From Parietaria judaica (Eukaryota > Streptophyta > Magnoliopsida > Rosales > Urticaceae): 64,000 bases of DNA. Of the stretch, positions 33,031 to 44,900 are shown in pieces. Made by a program: the position numbers and the translations under genes. The DNA lies in the NCBI GenBank assembly GCA_954871525.1, contig CATOZS010000011.1:372001-436000 (forward strand). Direction: 5' to 3'. The notes under the pieces are model-generated. The model was given only the letters and a program-made list of their open reading frames with translations. It made no database searches and was not told the DNA's origin. The number at the start of each line of letters is the position of its first letter. Position 1 is the first letter of the stretch.

Positions 33031-34591
33031 TAGGGCTTCACGCATTCGCCGTATTTTTCAAGCACCTGTACTTCAGTTCTTGTATTTCTTGAATCGGCGT
33101 TCAACGTCTTTTTCAAGTACATGTACTCCGGTTCCTGTATTTCATGATTCAGACTCGGACCGTTGCCTCCGTTAAAGTTAGCTCTTTACAATTATATATA
33201 CATATTTATTTACATATATTTGTATATGTATTTCTTTGCCATTATTTACGTGTTTGCCAGCTTGTATACATATGTTTTTAACTCTTTACCATATAATCTT
33301 TATACTCAGATTATTGTATATTTGTATATACGTTTTATATATCTTTTTTCTTTTGTTTTCACTTCGTCGAGTGACATAGACAAGGCATTGCCTCTTTTTT
33401 TTTTCTTTTTCTTTCCCCCTTTTTTTTTTTTTTTCTTGTCGAGCAAAGAGCTCGACTCTTCACCTCCCCCTTCGCTGCCGCCGCCGCCGCCGACCCCCCA
33501 CTCCGGCGATCACCTTCGACGCGAACGGCGACGACGGCGTCCTTGGGCGACGGTGAGCTCGTGGATGTCGAAGTTCAGGGCTTCATGGAGACCCACGGAT
33601 TTCGAGCTTCGCCGGCGAAGGGATAGACGGCGAGGGCGACATCGTGGAGGCGGGCGGAAGGGCCCCTGTCGCAGATCTGGCTTCGGTGGAGCTCTCCTCA
33701 CCTTCCGCCGTGCGTGACGCCGCCACCTCGGGGAGGCGCGCGCTTGGGGCTGGTCAGTTCAACCTGAGGTTCTCTTCCGTCCGTGGTCGCGCTTTGGCCG
33801 GAGCAGCCATGGGCAGTGGCGTGGATTTCGGCGTCGAGAAGCCTTTGGCGGGGGATTCCGGACATGAGGGAACCTCGGCAGCGGCGTTGGATCACCATTC
33901 GATGATTGACGCCGGTAATGACCGCTCCGGCAAAGGGGATACCGTGGCGGCGGCCGTGCTTAATCCGGCAGTGGCGGCAAGACTCTCCGGAGCGGAAGCG
34001 ACGAAGCTTCAGTGAAACTCCGTTGATCTGCGATGTTTATCGACCATCTGTATTTTATTTGAATATGTATACATATTTTTTAATATGTTTTTTCTTTTTG
34101 ATTTATGTATGTTTAATAATGGGAGAAAATTTGTAATATATATTTCAATTTGTATTTTTGCGCTCTTTTTGCTTTATACATGATCATTGTTATTATATCG
34201 TTGATCGGCGTGTCTGAATTTTGTTGAGAGCGGGTCTTGAGAATCGGCGTGTCTGAATTTTGTTGAGAGCGGGTCTTGAGAGTTATTGACGATCGAGACG
34301 AGTCTTGAGGTTATTTAACGATCGAGGCACGTCTAGGACTTAGTGACGATGAGGCGGGTTTTGAGGTAGTCGGGTGACCGAGAACGTTTTAACTTCTGTG
34401 TTCGAATATTTCCTGTGATGGTGTGAACCTTAGGCGTCTCTTTAGTCACCTGTACATCTTTCTCGTAACCTGTGCGCCTTTTCGGAACCTATTCGTCATT
34501 TTCGTGACCTGTACACCTTTTCGAAACCTGTTCGTCAAGAGGTGGTATGAAAATTTTGTTGGCGGGACTCCGAGGCTATGAACTTGTCGGG
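33031..34591 (-). other. Family B 5' interior, no gag recognised
   Basis: 33180-33370 is AT-rich. 33460-34015 is GC-rich with simple CCG repeats, and several overlapping frames on both strands show no domain. A GGCAATGCCTT motif near 33385 is shared with the B copy at about 40690, and both are followed by poly-purine/pyrimidine runs. 34200-34330 has a duplicated 46-bp stretch (ATCGGCGTGTCTGAATTTTG). Confidence 0.5.
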
Positions 34592-34610
34592 GCCCCTCCT
34601 TCTAGCGCCA
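34592..34610 (-). other. Primer-binding site, family B
   Basis: The minus strand reads TGGCGCTAGAAGGAGGGGC two bases inside the 5' LTR, a primer site of the Tat-like type. Confidence 0.75.
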
Positions 34611-34612
34611 AA

Positions 34613-35536
34613 TGTTAATGCCTAAAATTTGATTAACTTGAATGCGGCCCAAGTCTTGATTTTGGGCCGGGCCCAACGCCTGCATGAGGTCGAACCGGGC
34701 TTTGAAGCTTGATTTTCGGTCTTGATGGGCCGGAAATCTTCCCTGTAAAACCTGCCTCCGATCCTGTAAAAAGAGCACAAAACGTGAACTCTAGAGAGGG
34801 ACAGAGGGGGGGTCCTCTGTCGCCCGCTCCGACGCTCAACATTAGTCGAGTATTTGAGTCGGAATTTATGAATAAACGGGAAACAGAGGTTTTTTTGGCT
34901 TCAGGAGAGCTTACCGGTTTTGGATGGGGTATCCTCGTATTTATAGAGGCCAAGAGGCTCGATTTCATGCCTTCGGGGCGCGCGGCGCGCCCCGAAGGCA
35001 TGTTTTTCCCTTCGGGGCGCGCGGCGCGCCCCGAAGGCATGTTTTTTAGGCCAGGCCGAGTCGACATTTCCCGAGCGGGTCCGGGTTGACTTTTTGGTTG
35101 ACCTTTTGGATTTGGGCCTGTTGACTTTTCTAGGTCGGACCCGTTGACTTTCCCGGTTGACTTTTCCGGGTCGAGTCTGTTGACTTTTTCGGTTGACTTT
35201 TTGGGTCGAGTCTGTTGACTTTTCTAGGTCGGATCGGTTGACTTTTTGGGTTGAATCTGTTGACTTTTCCGGTTGACTTTCCGGGTCGGCCCATTGACTT
35301 TTCGGGTCGAGTCTGTTGACTTTCCGGGTCGGCCCTTTGCTTTTTGGTTGACTTTTCCGGGTCAAGTCTGTTGACTTTTCCGGGCCGGTCCATTGACTTG
35401 ACTTTTTTTGGCCACGGCCGTTGACTTTTTCAGGCCGGTGTGGTTTTGACTTTCCCTGAGCGAGTCAAAGTCGATTTAGTGGGCCTTATATGTCTTGGGC
35501 CTCAATTTTTCTAAGCTCCGAAAAATACGCATAACA
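34613..35536 (-). repeat. 5' LTR of family B element
   Basis: 924 bp. It carries two palindromic units, a TATA box at 34938-34945 (minus) and a TTGACY-rich block at 35086-35450. Outside the palindromes it is very close to the 3' LTR. Confidence 0.93.
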
Positions 35537-35541
35537 GTACT

Positions 35542-36657
35542 TAAAACGACAACTGCCTCTGAAACCAAATCATACAAAAAGCCAAGAATATATAAAAATA
35601 TTACTCACATTTCTAAATAGCTATGAAGCTAAAATTGGAATAATAATCTATTAAAAAAGAAAACTCGAAACGACAATTAGCAATATACAGTAGAGAAAAC
35701 GATAGAAATACAAAATGGCAAACTATAGCTTGAAACGACAGTGTCTTTTTTTTTTTTTTTTGGCTCAATTCTAATTCGGATCTGTAAAACTAAAAATACG
35801 TATATTTTTATTTTAAGTATCTTAATCATGATTTTTTTAATTATATCCAAAAATTCAATTCTGAAACAAAATTTAAAGTTATATAATATTAACGATTCCC
35901 GATATATGTAAACGGCTTTTATTACTTGGTCAAATGGAACTTCTTTGACTTTGAGATTGCTGATATTAGTTTTGTTCGTATTATATGTGATATTTATTTT
36001 TAAAATTCTCATTATTTCTGATGAGAAATCCAATTATTATACAATGATGTATTAATTTCAGTTATTATGAACCTTCACAGGTTGGTATTAGCTCGGGTAT
36101 TAATTATTTAAAAAAAAATTAATGCATTTCCATAAAATAAAAGGACAAAATGTTCAAGTATATTCATGTACTTATTAAATGTAATGCATACACGTACTAT
36201 AATAAAACTTGAAGAGATAAGATCAAATTAAGCACACTTGTTCATGTACATAGAAATCAATGGATTTGACTATCGCATTGTACACGAGTTTTAGTTTAAG
36301 AGGCACAAAATTCAACAAAATGTCCTTTTTTATAATTTAAGAAAGAAAAAAAACAGCTCATGCCTAAAAATGACAAATTGTAAGTTCCCCAAGAATATTA
36401 CATGTGTGACAAAAAGAAAACCCAATTTTGGAAGTGACAGAAAGAAATACAAGTATTAGCAATTAAACGACACTAAAGGAAAACGACAACAGCACAAAAC
36501 GACATGTAATCTTGCACCGGTCATTAAAAAGGTAAACAAAAAGCGACTACTTAAAAATGGAGCTGAACAGAAGCGATTAATGAGGAGAAAAATATTTAAA
36601 ACGAAATTAGAAATTATTGTTAGAAAAACCATTGATTTTTTGTATCCTTTTTTAAGT
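35542..36657. other. AT-rich intergenic DNA
   Basis: No gene supported. Contains a poly-T run near 35745 and scattered AACGACA motifs. Confidence 0.5.
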
Positions 36658-36960
36658 AGACTTAGAAGTGTAAAGTGGGCCGGCCGGTCGGCCCAGGTCC
36701 ACCCGCTCCGGTTCTAAAAAAGCGGGTTCGTCCCGCCCCGCTCAGTTTTTTGTAGGCCGGGCTAGACTCCCCCCTATCAAAATGGTCAGACTGGGTTATG
36801 CTTTCTTAGGCCGTCCCCGAACCCGCCCCGCCCTACCCAAAAAGCTCACCCCGCCCCGCTCTGTTCAAAAGCCCGCCCCGCCCCGCCCCGAAGCCCACAT
36901 AAACCCGCCCCGTGGACAACTCACCCTGTCCCGTTCAAAAGCCCACATAAACCATATTTT
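36658..36960 (+). mobile_element. Possible hAT-type terminal fragment
   Basis: Begins TTAGAAGTGTAAAGTGGGCC and continues with dense CCCGCCCCG repeats, as in subterminal regions of plant Ac-like hAT elements (TAGRGGTGTAAA..GGGCCGGCCC). No matching opposite end or target duplication was found. Confidence 0.3.
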
Positions 36961-37287
36961 TAAATTAAAAAACTTAAGTTGTAATACTTATACTAATAAA
37001 CATATTATAAAAAATTACTCTAAATATTTTATTGTTATAGAAATTAAAAATTATCTTTATATTACATGATTTATTAATTTATTTTGTATATATATTCTAC
37101 GTAATGTAGCACTTATATTTTTTAATTATTTTTTTAACATTATTAATCAAAATTCGCTAATCGATTTGCATTCTGGTTTTAATTTTAGTTTGAGAATGAA
37201 TTAATCAATTACGACATTGAGTGATTTCATGTAAAAAACCATAATTTCTTAATTCACTAGTTTTAACTTTACGATTTATAACTACTG
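36961..37287. other. AT-rich spacer
   Basis: Nothing recognisable. Confidence 0.5.
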
Positions 37288-37965
37288 GCTGATGATGCTG
37301 GATTTCATCCTCCTTGGAAAAACGACATCAAGGTGTAAAACTACATCCACGAAGACAAACGACATGGGGTCCAAAGAGACCCGGGCCTTAGACGAACCAG
37401 CGGGCCTAGCAAAGCAACCCAACATCACGGGCCCACCAAAAACCACTCCGAATCCTAGTCAAACGACGATCCAGCCTTCTCGAATACCGAGTCCGCGACG
37501 ACTCACCCAGTCAGTCCACAAAGACCAAGCATCCCATAATAGTAGGCGCATTATCCCTCTGTTGACCAAGCCCAGAATCCTCCCAGTGGAAAGGCATCAA
37601 ATACTACGTCGTCAAAGATTTACACGTGGTGATCAAAGGAGAAGCAAAGAGAGATCTGCTGAGTCTACTAGCCGTTACTGAATTATAGGAAAGAGAGGTT
37701 GTAATTCAGGCTATAAATAAAGCCTACGAAGTAACTTAAGACAGATTCACCTTGTTCTACACTTTACACTAGCTTTTCACTCTGTATTCACTTTGCTATC
37801 AATCAAATATACAAGTTCCTTATTATCGCTCAACCCTTTACAAATTTGTCATCTCGTGTCTTTATTCGCCGAAGTGGATTTTATCTCGGATAATTAAGAT
37901 CCACCGTGATATTCATCGTAAGCAGAGTGCTATCACTTTGTGACAGTTGGTCGTGATTATTCACA
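37288..37965 (+). repeat. Probable 5' LTR of a Tat/Athila-like Ty3/gypsy element
   Basis: A TGATGATGCTGG start (approximate), a TATAAATA box at 37712-37719 and a CA end near 37965 precede a primer-type site. No second LTR exists in the window, so the start is uncertain. Confidence 0.55.
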
Positions 37966-37974
37966 TAAATAGTT

Positions 37975-37992
37975 TGGCCCCGTCTGTGGGAA
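37975..37992 (+). other. Primer-binding site of the Tat/Athila-like element
   Basis: TGGCCCCGTCTGTGGGAA, one base different from the TGGCGCCGTCTGTGGGAA found in many plant Ty3/gypsy elements. Confidence 0.7.
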
Positions 37993-38041
37993 ATCTTTAT
38001 AGATTCCTACCCAACCAAATTCTCAGCAAACAAGTAGGCAA

Positions 38042-40103
38042 ATGGCAAGCGGAGGATCCAGCGGAAACCCCTCGGAGACCGCGGCGGATTACGCCGTGAA
38101 GGCCATGTTGGAGACTATCCTCAAGCAACTCGAAGAGGGCGCGGAGTCGAGAAAGGATTTCCAAACTAAATTGGAAAGCCTCTCCCAGAAGCAGTCCCAA
38201 ATCGAGGGGACATTGACCAAAACAGTCAACTCGATGAAAGCCCAATCTTCGTCAGCACCTCGGAGAGATCTCGGACGAGGAAGGACTCTAGATTTTTCCG
38301 GAATCCATGTCACTCCAGGACCAACCGAGGTGGAAAACACTCCGGGCTTAACGGAGGGGCAAAACCCTACCACGGGCCCACAAGGGCCTGCAGATCGCGG
38401 GGTCGCAACCGGCCACATTTCAACCGGACACCCCGGCACCGGATTGGGAGCAATCAAATCCAACTATGGTGCACCAAACCAACCAGATGATTTCGCATTC
38501 TGAACCCCTCCTAGGGCGAATTGAAATGCCGAGATGCAAGCCCCCCAGGCGCCAATGCGCCCGGGCTCTGCGCGGATTAGGAATGAAATGACCAATCCGA
38601 TCCGCATCCGGGAGGAGAGACCCCCTGTGGCCCGATAGGATGTCGCTCGCAACGACAAGGACAATCCTTTCGTTTACAATCCCAATTTGTCATTCCTGGT
38701 ATGGCTCAGAGGACTCGAATCCACGGTGGAAAAGGTACAGTCCGAGGTGAAAGCGGTGAGCTCAAAGTTTCATCACGTCACCTCGGCGGCTCCTGAAATA
38801 GATCGCCTGGTTCAAGAATCCACGAGCACACCATTCACCCCGCTGATCACCAGGCCGATCGATCCGAGAGCATATCTCCGGGCATTCTACATCGCAATGG
38901 GTAGAGCTGATCTCCAACCTCACCAACGAGATGCAGGATACTGCCAGATATACGCCGAGCACCTCGTGCAGAATGCACTCGATTGGTTCCCAAGGCTGCA
39001 ACCAGCCACGATCAGCTCGTTTGATCAGCTGACAACACTTTTCTTGAAGCATTTCTCCATGTTCATCGAGACGGAGACCACGGTGGCGCAGCTTTACGCG
39101 CTACAGCAAACAAAAGATGAGCCACTGCGGAAATTCATAGCTAGATTCAAGGACGTGTTTTCACGCCTTGACGGGGTAAGCGACGAAACAGCAATTGCGG
39201 CCCTGACCGCATGACTGTGGTACAAATCAAAATTCAGGCAGGATAAGTGCGTGCACCGTTATACCTCGATCGAAGACGTAATGCACCGCGGGGGTAATTG
39301 GATTTGAGTCGAGGAGGAGCGAGCAGCCCTTGCCGCAAAATTCGATCCAACCCCGGCAGCGCCTAAGTTCAACAACCCTTCGAGGCCACTGCGGGATTCC
39401 AGCCACCACAAGGGATCCGTGCCCCACCGAGGCAATGCATCACAACCTAAGCGAAGCAACCTGCCCCCGTGTTACGTAATGAACTCTGAAAAATACGAGG
39501 TCAACATGGCCCAGGGCAGCGGCACGACAACGCAAGAAGATCCGTGGCCAAAAGACCCGAGAGCCTACTGTAAATTCCACAAGGTGTTCGGACATGCAAC
39601 AGCCAGCAAGATACAAATGGCTCTGGCAGAAAAATTGGAGCGAGGCGAGATGAGCGACCTCGACATCGAGGCCTTGAACCCGAAGTTGCAAGGAAGCATA
39701 AGCCCGAATGACAACGCGGCAACCTCGAAGAAAAGGAAGCACAAGAAAAGCCGAGCCCCCAATCCGGAGAAGTCCCTGACACCCCCATCGAAAAGAGGGG
39801 AAAACAGGTCAACGAAGTCGAAGACGCCAGCCAAGAGAAAACATCCCAAGTCATCAACGTGATAATGGGAGATCTCAGTACTGCAAGACCTCGGTCAACT
39901 CGATCAAGGCCCACCAGCGGAAGCTCCAATCGGATGCACCTCGTCAAACCTTTCAAGGGCCGGAAGCCCTCATCACATTCAAAGAAAGCAAAGCTCGAGA
40001 GCCCCCAGGGCCACATGACGATGCGTTAGTCATAACCCTCAACATCGCGAACTGGAAAACCAAAAGGATTCTCATCGAGAACGGAAGTTCTGCGGACGTA
40101 CGG
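38042..40103 (+). pseudogene. gag and start of protease, Ty3/gypsy, broken
   Basis: Starts with ATG at 38042 shortly after the primer site. The first 153 codons are a helical, charged gag N-terminus. After breaks at 38501-38690 the retrotransposon gag domain is readable at 38687-39214: PIDPRAYLRAFYIAMGRADL, NALDWFPRLQPATISSFDQL and LRKFIARF. Stops follow at 39214 and near 39305, then AYCKFHKVFGHATA. The last recognisable part is the start of an aspartic protease (DDALVITLN, ILIENGSSADV) where the usual catalytic D-x-GSS aspartate is E. Sequence similarity ends at about 40103 in mid-protease. Confidence 0.82.
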
Positions 40104-40719
40104 CACCGCTCTTCCAGCCTCGCCGAAAAGGTCCGCCGGCGAACCTGTTAGAGCCACAGCAACCTCCCGTGGTGCGTCTGACGACGAAAAAGCCTCCCGC
40201 GGATGTCCTTCCCTGTACTGACTAATGACGAAAAAGCTTCCTCGCGCGAGCCCAGATCAGCGTCTGGGTCTCCTCCGCGCCGCCGCTGCCAAACGAGGAT
40301 GCCAGAACTCCTCCGGCAAGTTCCCTGCGCACGCGCCTCCAGGTGCGTCGCTCCTCTCCGACCAAAGATCTCCACGCACGTCGACCTCGCGCCCACCTGT
40401 AAAGTGCTGCCACAAGAGACTCCGCTTCTCCCGTTGGCGTTCGACGGTGACCTGCGGCGGCCAGAGCGGTCAGCAACAAAGAAAAAAAAAGAGGGGAACC
40501 TCTCTGCTGCTCGAGCTCGCCGAAGGAGAAAAGAAAAAGAAAAAAGGGGGAGCGCTCGACCAAGAGAGAAAACAAAGAAGAAGGAGGGAGAAAAGAAAAG
40601 GAGAAGAAGAGAGAGAGCCTATCTCTCTGTTTGCTCGACGAAGGCCAGAAGAAAGAGAAGAAAAGGCAAAAAGAAAAAATTAAAAAAGGCAATGCCTTCA
40701 GCCTTGTCTAGAGCTGCAA
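40104..40719 (+). other. GC-rich 5' interior of the B-related element
   Basis: GC-rich to 40470, then a long purine tract of AAGAAA/GAGAAG type to 40690. The overlapping frames on both strands are composition artefacts and show no domain. Confidence 0.5.
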
Positions 40720-40980
40720 GTCGCGATGCGTGAGGCGTGTTCGCGATGCGTCGCGATGCGGGAAGGGACGTCGCGATTAATCGCGACTAGCTGGCGGGAA
40801 TCGCGACTCATCGCGATGCGGAGCAACAGTGTGAGGGAATTGGTCTCGTCCAATGAGAGCGCGCCACCGAGGCATCGCGACTCATCGCGACTTCCCCCCA
40901 CCGCGACTCGTCGCGACTTCTACAGTGACGATTTTTGGCGATTAAGTCGCGACTCGTCGCGACACCGCGAGTTGCAGCTG
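40720..40980. repeat. Cluster of TCGCGA / ATCGCGAC palindromic motifs
   Basis: More than a dozen CGCGA-containing motifs (TCGCGATGCG, AATCGCGACT, CATCGCGACT) lie in about 260 bp, in both orientations. CpG density is very high for this window. Confidence 0.75.
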
Positions 40981-41904
40981 TAGCCTTGTCGTTCGGTGTG
41001 GAGAGAAAACAAAGAAAAAAGAAGTAGTTCAACGACAAAATAAGGGGTCAAACGACAAATCATATCTAATGATGCATAAAAAAAAGTGTATATAAAATAT
41101 ATATACAACATATTAAGCTTGGAAATAATCATATTGGAAATATATATAAATATATATAAACAATCAGTATATATATTTATAAAAAGAAAAAATTATATAT
41201 GCAAATATATATTTATAGTGGGCCCACTTTCTTGTTACGGGGAAAAACGACAGTCAAAATTCAGATAACGGATACGACGTCAACGACCCAATTCAAGAAA
41301 AAAAAAATGACAATGACGACTGAAGTCCTAGTCACAAAAACGACATCGAATAATCGATCCGAGAAATAAGACAACAGTCTCAGTCGTCAAATATCTGATA
41401 CGGAAAAAGCGACGGTCAAGATCTGAATCACGGATATGACGACGAAAGTCCGAATCACAACGACGACGTCAAAGACTCCAATACGAGTAAAGGAAACGAC
41501 GTCGAAGACTCGCTACGGGGAAAAGTGCTGGTCAAAGTCCGAATCACGGATACAACGACTAAAATTCAAATAACAAAAACGACGGTCAAAGTATCCACGA
41601 AAACAAAGACGAAGATCCGATCTGAAAAATAACGATGGTCAAAGTCAAAATCACGGGATCGACGTCAAAGACCCGATCCGAGAAAAATTGACGGTCAATG
41701 TCTGAATCACGGCGACGGCGTTAAAGACTGAAATCCGAGTAAAAATCGACTGTCAAAGTCCGAATAACGGAAACTATGTCGAAGACACGATGCAGGGAAA
41801 AGCGCTGGTCAAGTCTGAACCACTAAGACGACATCGGAGATCCAAATCACAGAACTGACGTCGAAAGTCAAAATAATGGAAAATAAGGCGGCCAAAGCCC
41901 GAAA
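40981..41904. other. Decayed repeat region with GACGTCAAAG/ACGACA motifs
   Basis: AT-rich to 41225. Then degenerate units of about 40 bp with GTCAAAGTCCGAATCACGGA and GACGTCGAAGACTC run into the following array. Confidence 0.6.
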
Positions 41905-44900
41905 ACAAAGAGAGAGACAGGCTGGATCTCAATCCCGCCGACTCATGCGAAACAAAGACCAAGAAAAGCGGGATCTTAATCCCGCCGACTCAGGAAAAAT
42001 AAGACCGAGAAAGGTTGGATCTTAATCCTGCTAACTCATTCACAAAAGACCGAGAAACGCCGGATATTAATCCCGCTAACTCAGGCACAAAAGACCGAGA
42101 ATAACTGGAGCTTAATCCTGCTAACTCAGGCACAAAAGACCGAGAAACGCCGGATATTAATCCCGCTAACTCAGGCACAAAGACCGAGAAAGGCCAGATC
42201 TTAATCCCGTTAACTCCGGCACAAAGACCGAGAAATGCCGGATCTTAATCCCGCTAACTCAGGCACAAAGACCGAGAAAGACCGGATCTTAATCCAGCCG
42301 ACTCAGGCAACAAAGACCGAGAAAGGCCGGATCTTAATCCCGCCGACTCAGGCAAATCAAAGACCAAGAAAAGGCCAGATCTTCATCCCGCCGACTCAGG
42401 CAAATAAGACCGAGAAAAGCCGGATCTTAATCCCGCCGACTCAGGCGAAACAACTGAGAAAGGCCGGATCATAATCCCGCTAACTCAGGCAAATAAGACC
42501 GAGAAAAGCCGGATCTTAATCACGCCGACTCAGGCAAAATAAGACCGAGAAAGGCCGGATCTCAATCCCGCCAACTCGGGCATTAAAGACCGAGAAAAGC
42601 CGGATTATAATCCCGCCAACTCAGACAAATAAGACCGAGACAGGTAGGATCATAATCCCGCCGACTTAGGCATATAAAGACCGAGAAAGGCAGGATCTTA
42701 ATCCCACCGACTCAGGCACAAAAGACCGAGAAACGCCGGATCTTAATCCCGAAAACTCATGCACAAAGACCGAGAAAGATGGGATCTTAATCCGGCGACT
42801 CAGGCAGCAAAGACCAAGAAAAGCCGGATCTTAATCCCATCGAGTCAGGCAAAAAAGATCGAGAAAGGACGGATCTCAATCTCGCCGACTCAGGCAAAAT
42901 AAGACCGAGATAGGCTGAATCTTAATCCCGCCAAATCAGGCATTAAAGACTGAGAAAGGCTGGATCTTAATCCAACCGACTCAGGCAACAAAGACCGAGA
43001 AAGGCAGGATCTTAATCCCGCCGACTCAGGCAAAAAATAAGACCAAGAAAGGCCGGATCTTAATCCCGCTGACTCAGGCACAAAGACCGAGAAAAACTGG
43101 AGCTTAATCCTGCTTACTCAGGCACTAAGACCGAGCAAGGGTGGATCTTAATCCCGTCAACTCAGGAAAAATAAGACCCAGAAAAGTTGGATCTTAATCC
43201 CACTGACTCAGGCAACAAAGATCGAGAAAGGCCCGATCTTAATCCCGCCGATTCAGGCAATGAAGATCGAGAAAGGCCGGATCTAAATCCCGCCGACTCA
43301 GACAAAAAGATCGAGAAAGGCCGGATTTTAATCTGCCGACTCAGGCAAAATAAGACAGGGACAGGCTGGATCTTAATCCCGCCGACTCAGGCAAAAAAAG
43401 ACCGAGAAAGGCCGGATCTTAATCCCGCCAACTCAGGCATTAAAGACCGAGACAGGCTGGATCTTAATCCAGCCGACTAAGGCAATAAAGACCGAGAAAG
43501 GCCGGATCATAATCCCGCTGACTCAGGCAAATAAGACCGAGAAAAGTCGGATCTTAAACCCGCTGACTCAGGCAAAATAAGACCGAGAAAGGCAGGATCT
43601 TAATCCCACTGACTCAGGCACAAAAGACCGAGAAACGCCAGATCTTAATCCCGCTAACTCAGACACAAAGACCGAGACAGGCTGGATCTTAATCCAGCCG
43701 ACTCAGGCAATAAAGACCGAGAAAAGCCGGATCATAATCCCGCTGACTCAGGCAAATAAGACCGAGAAAAGCCGGATCTTAATCCCGCTGGCTCAGGCAA
43801 AATAAGACCGAGAAAGGCAGGATCTTAGTCCCACCAACTCAGGCACAAAAGACCGAGAAACGCTGGATCTTAATCCCGGTAACTCAGGCACAAAGACCGA
43901 GAAAGATGGGATCTTAATCCGCCGACTCAGGCAGCAAAGACCAAGAAAAGCCGGGTCTTAATCCCATCGAGTCAGGCAGAAAAGATCGAGAAAGGCCGGA
44001 TCTCAATCTCGCCGACTCAGGCTAAATAAGACCGAGACAGGCTGAATCATAATCCCGCCAAATCAGGCATTAAAGACTGAGAAAGGCTGGATCTTAATCC
44101 AACCGACTCAGGCAACAAAGACCGAGAAAGGCAGGATCTTAATCCCGCCGACTCAGGCAAAAAATAAGACCAAGAAAGGCCGGATCTTAATCCCGCTGAC
44201 TCAGGCACAAAGACTGAAAAAAACTGGAGGTTAATCCTGCTTACTCAGGCACTAAGACCGAGCAAGGGTGGATCTTAATTCCGTCAACTCAGGAAAAATA
44301 AGACCGAGAAAAGTTGGATCTTAATCCCACTGACTCAGGCAACAAAGATCGAGAAAGGCCCGATCTTAATCCCGCCGATTCAGGCAATGAAGATCGAGAA
44401 AGGCCGGATCTAAATCCCGCCGACTCAGACAAAAAGATCGAGAAAGGCCGGATTTAAATCTGCCGACTCAGGCAAAATAAGACCGGGACAGGCTGGATCT
44501 TAATCCCGCCGACTCAGGCAAAAAAAGACCGAGAAAGGCCGCATCTTAATCCCGCCAACTCAGGCATTAAAGACCGAGACAGGCTGGATCTTAATCCAGC
44601 CGACTAAGGCAATAAAGACCGAGAAAGGCCGGATCATAATCCCGCTTACTCTGGCAAATAAGACCGAGAAAAGTCGGATCTTAAACCCGCTGACTCAGGC
44701 AAAATAAGACCGAGAAAGGCAGGATCTTAATCCCACTGATTCAGGCACAAAAGACCGAGAAACGCCAGATCTTAATCCCGCTAACTCAGACACAAACACC
44801 GAGACAGGCTGGATCTTAATCCAGCCGACTCAGGCAATAAAGACCGAGAAAGGCCGGATCATAATCCCGCTGACTCAGGCAAATAAGACCGAGAAAAGCC

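Larger units (their letters stand above)
23396..35536 (-). mobile_element. Family B LTR element with nested copia insertion
   Basis: Minus-strand element bounded by gtact on both sides (23391-23395 and 35537-35541). LTRs read TGTTAATGCC...CATAACA on the plus strand. Without the 7.7-kb copia insertion its interior is only about 2.4 kb and has no gag-pol. It has a primer site, a polypurine tract and a 54-bp tandem repeat with an open frame. It is non-autonomous; the layout resembles Tat-clade derivatives. A relative lies at 40104-47177. Confidence 0.93.

Noticed and set aside
33163..34136. Frames at 33163-33717, 33644-34015 and opposite-strand partners as genes
   Set aside because: GC-rich, overlapping on both strands, with no domain and no conserved start; they lie in the non-coding interior of a non-autonomous element.
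36658..36960. A complete hAT element around the CCCGCCCCG block
   Set aside because: Only one terminus-like sequence is seen, with no opposite end or 8-bp duplication, so it is listed only as a weak fragment.
40203..40733. Lys/Arg-rich frame of 176 codons and overlapping frames
   Set aside because: Produced by a purine tract; opposite and shifted frames are equally open and no domain is recognisable.
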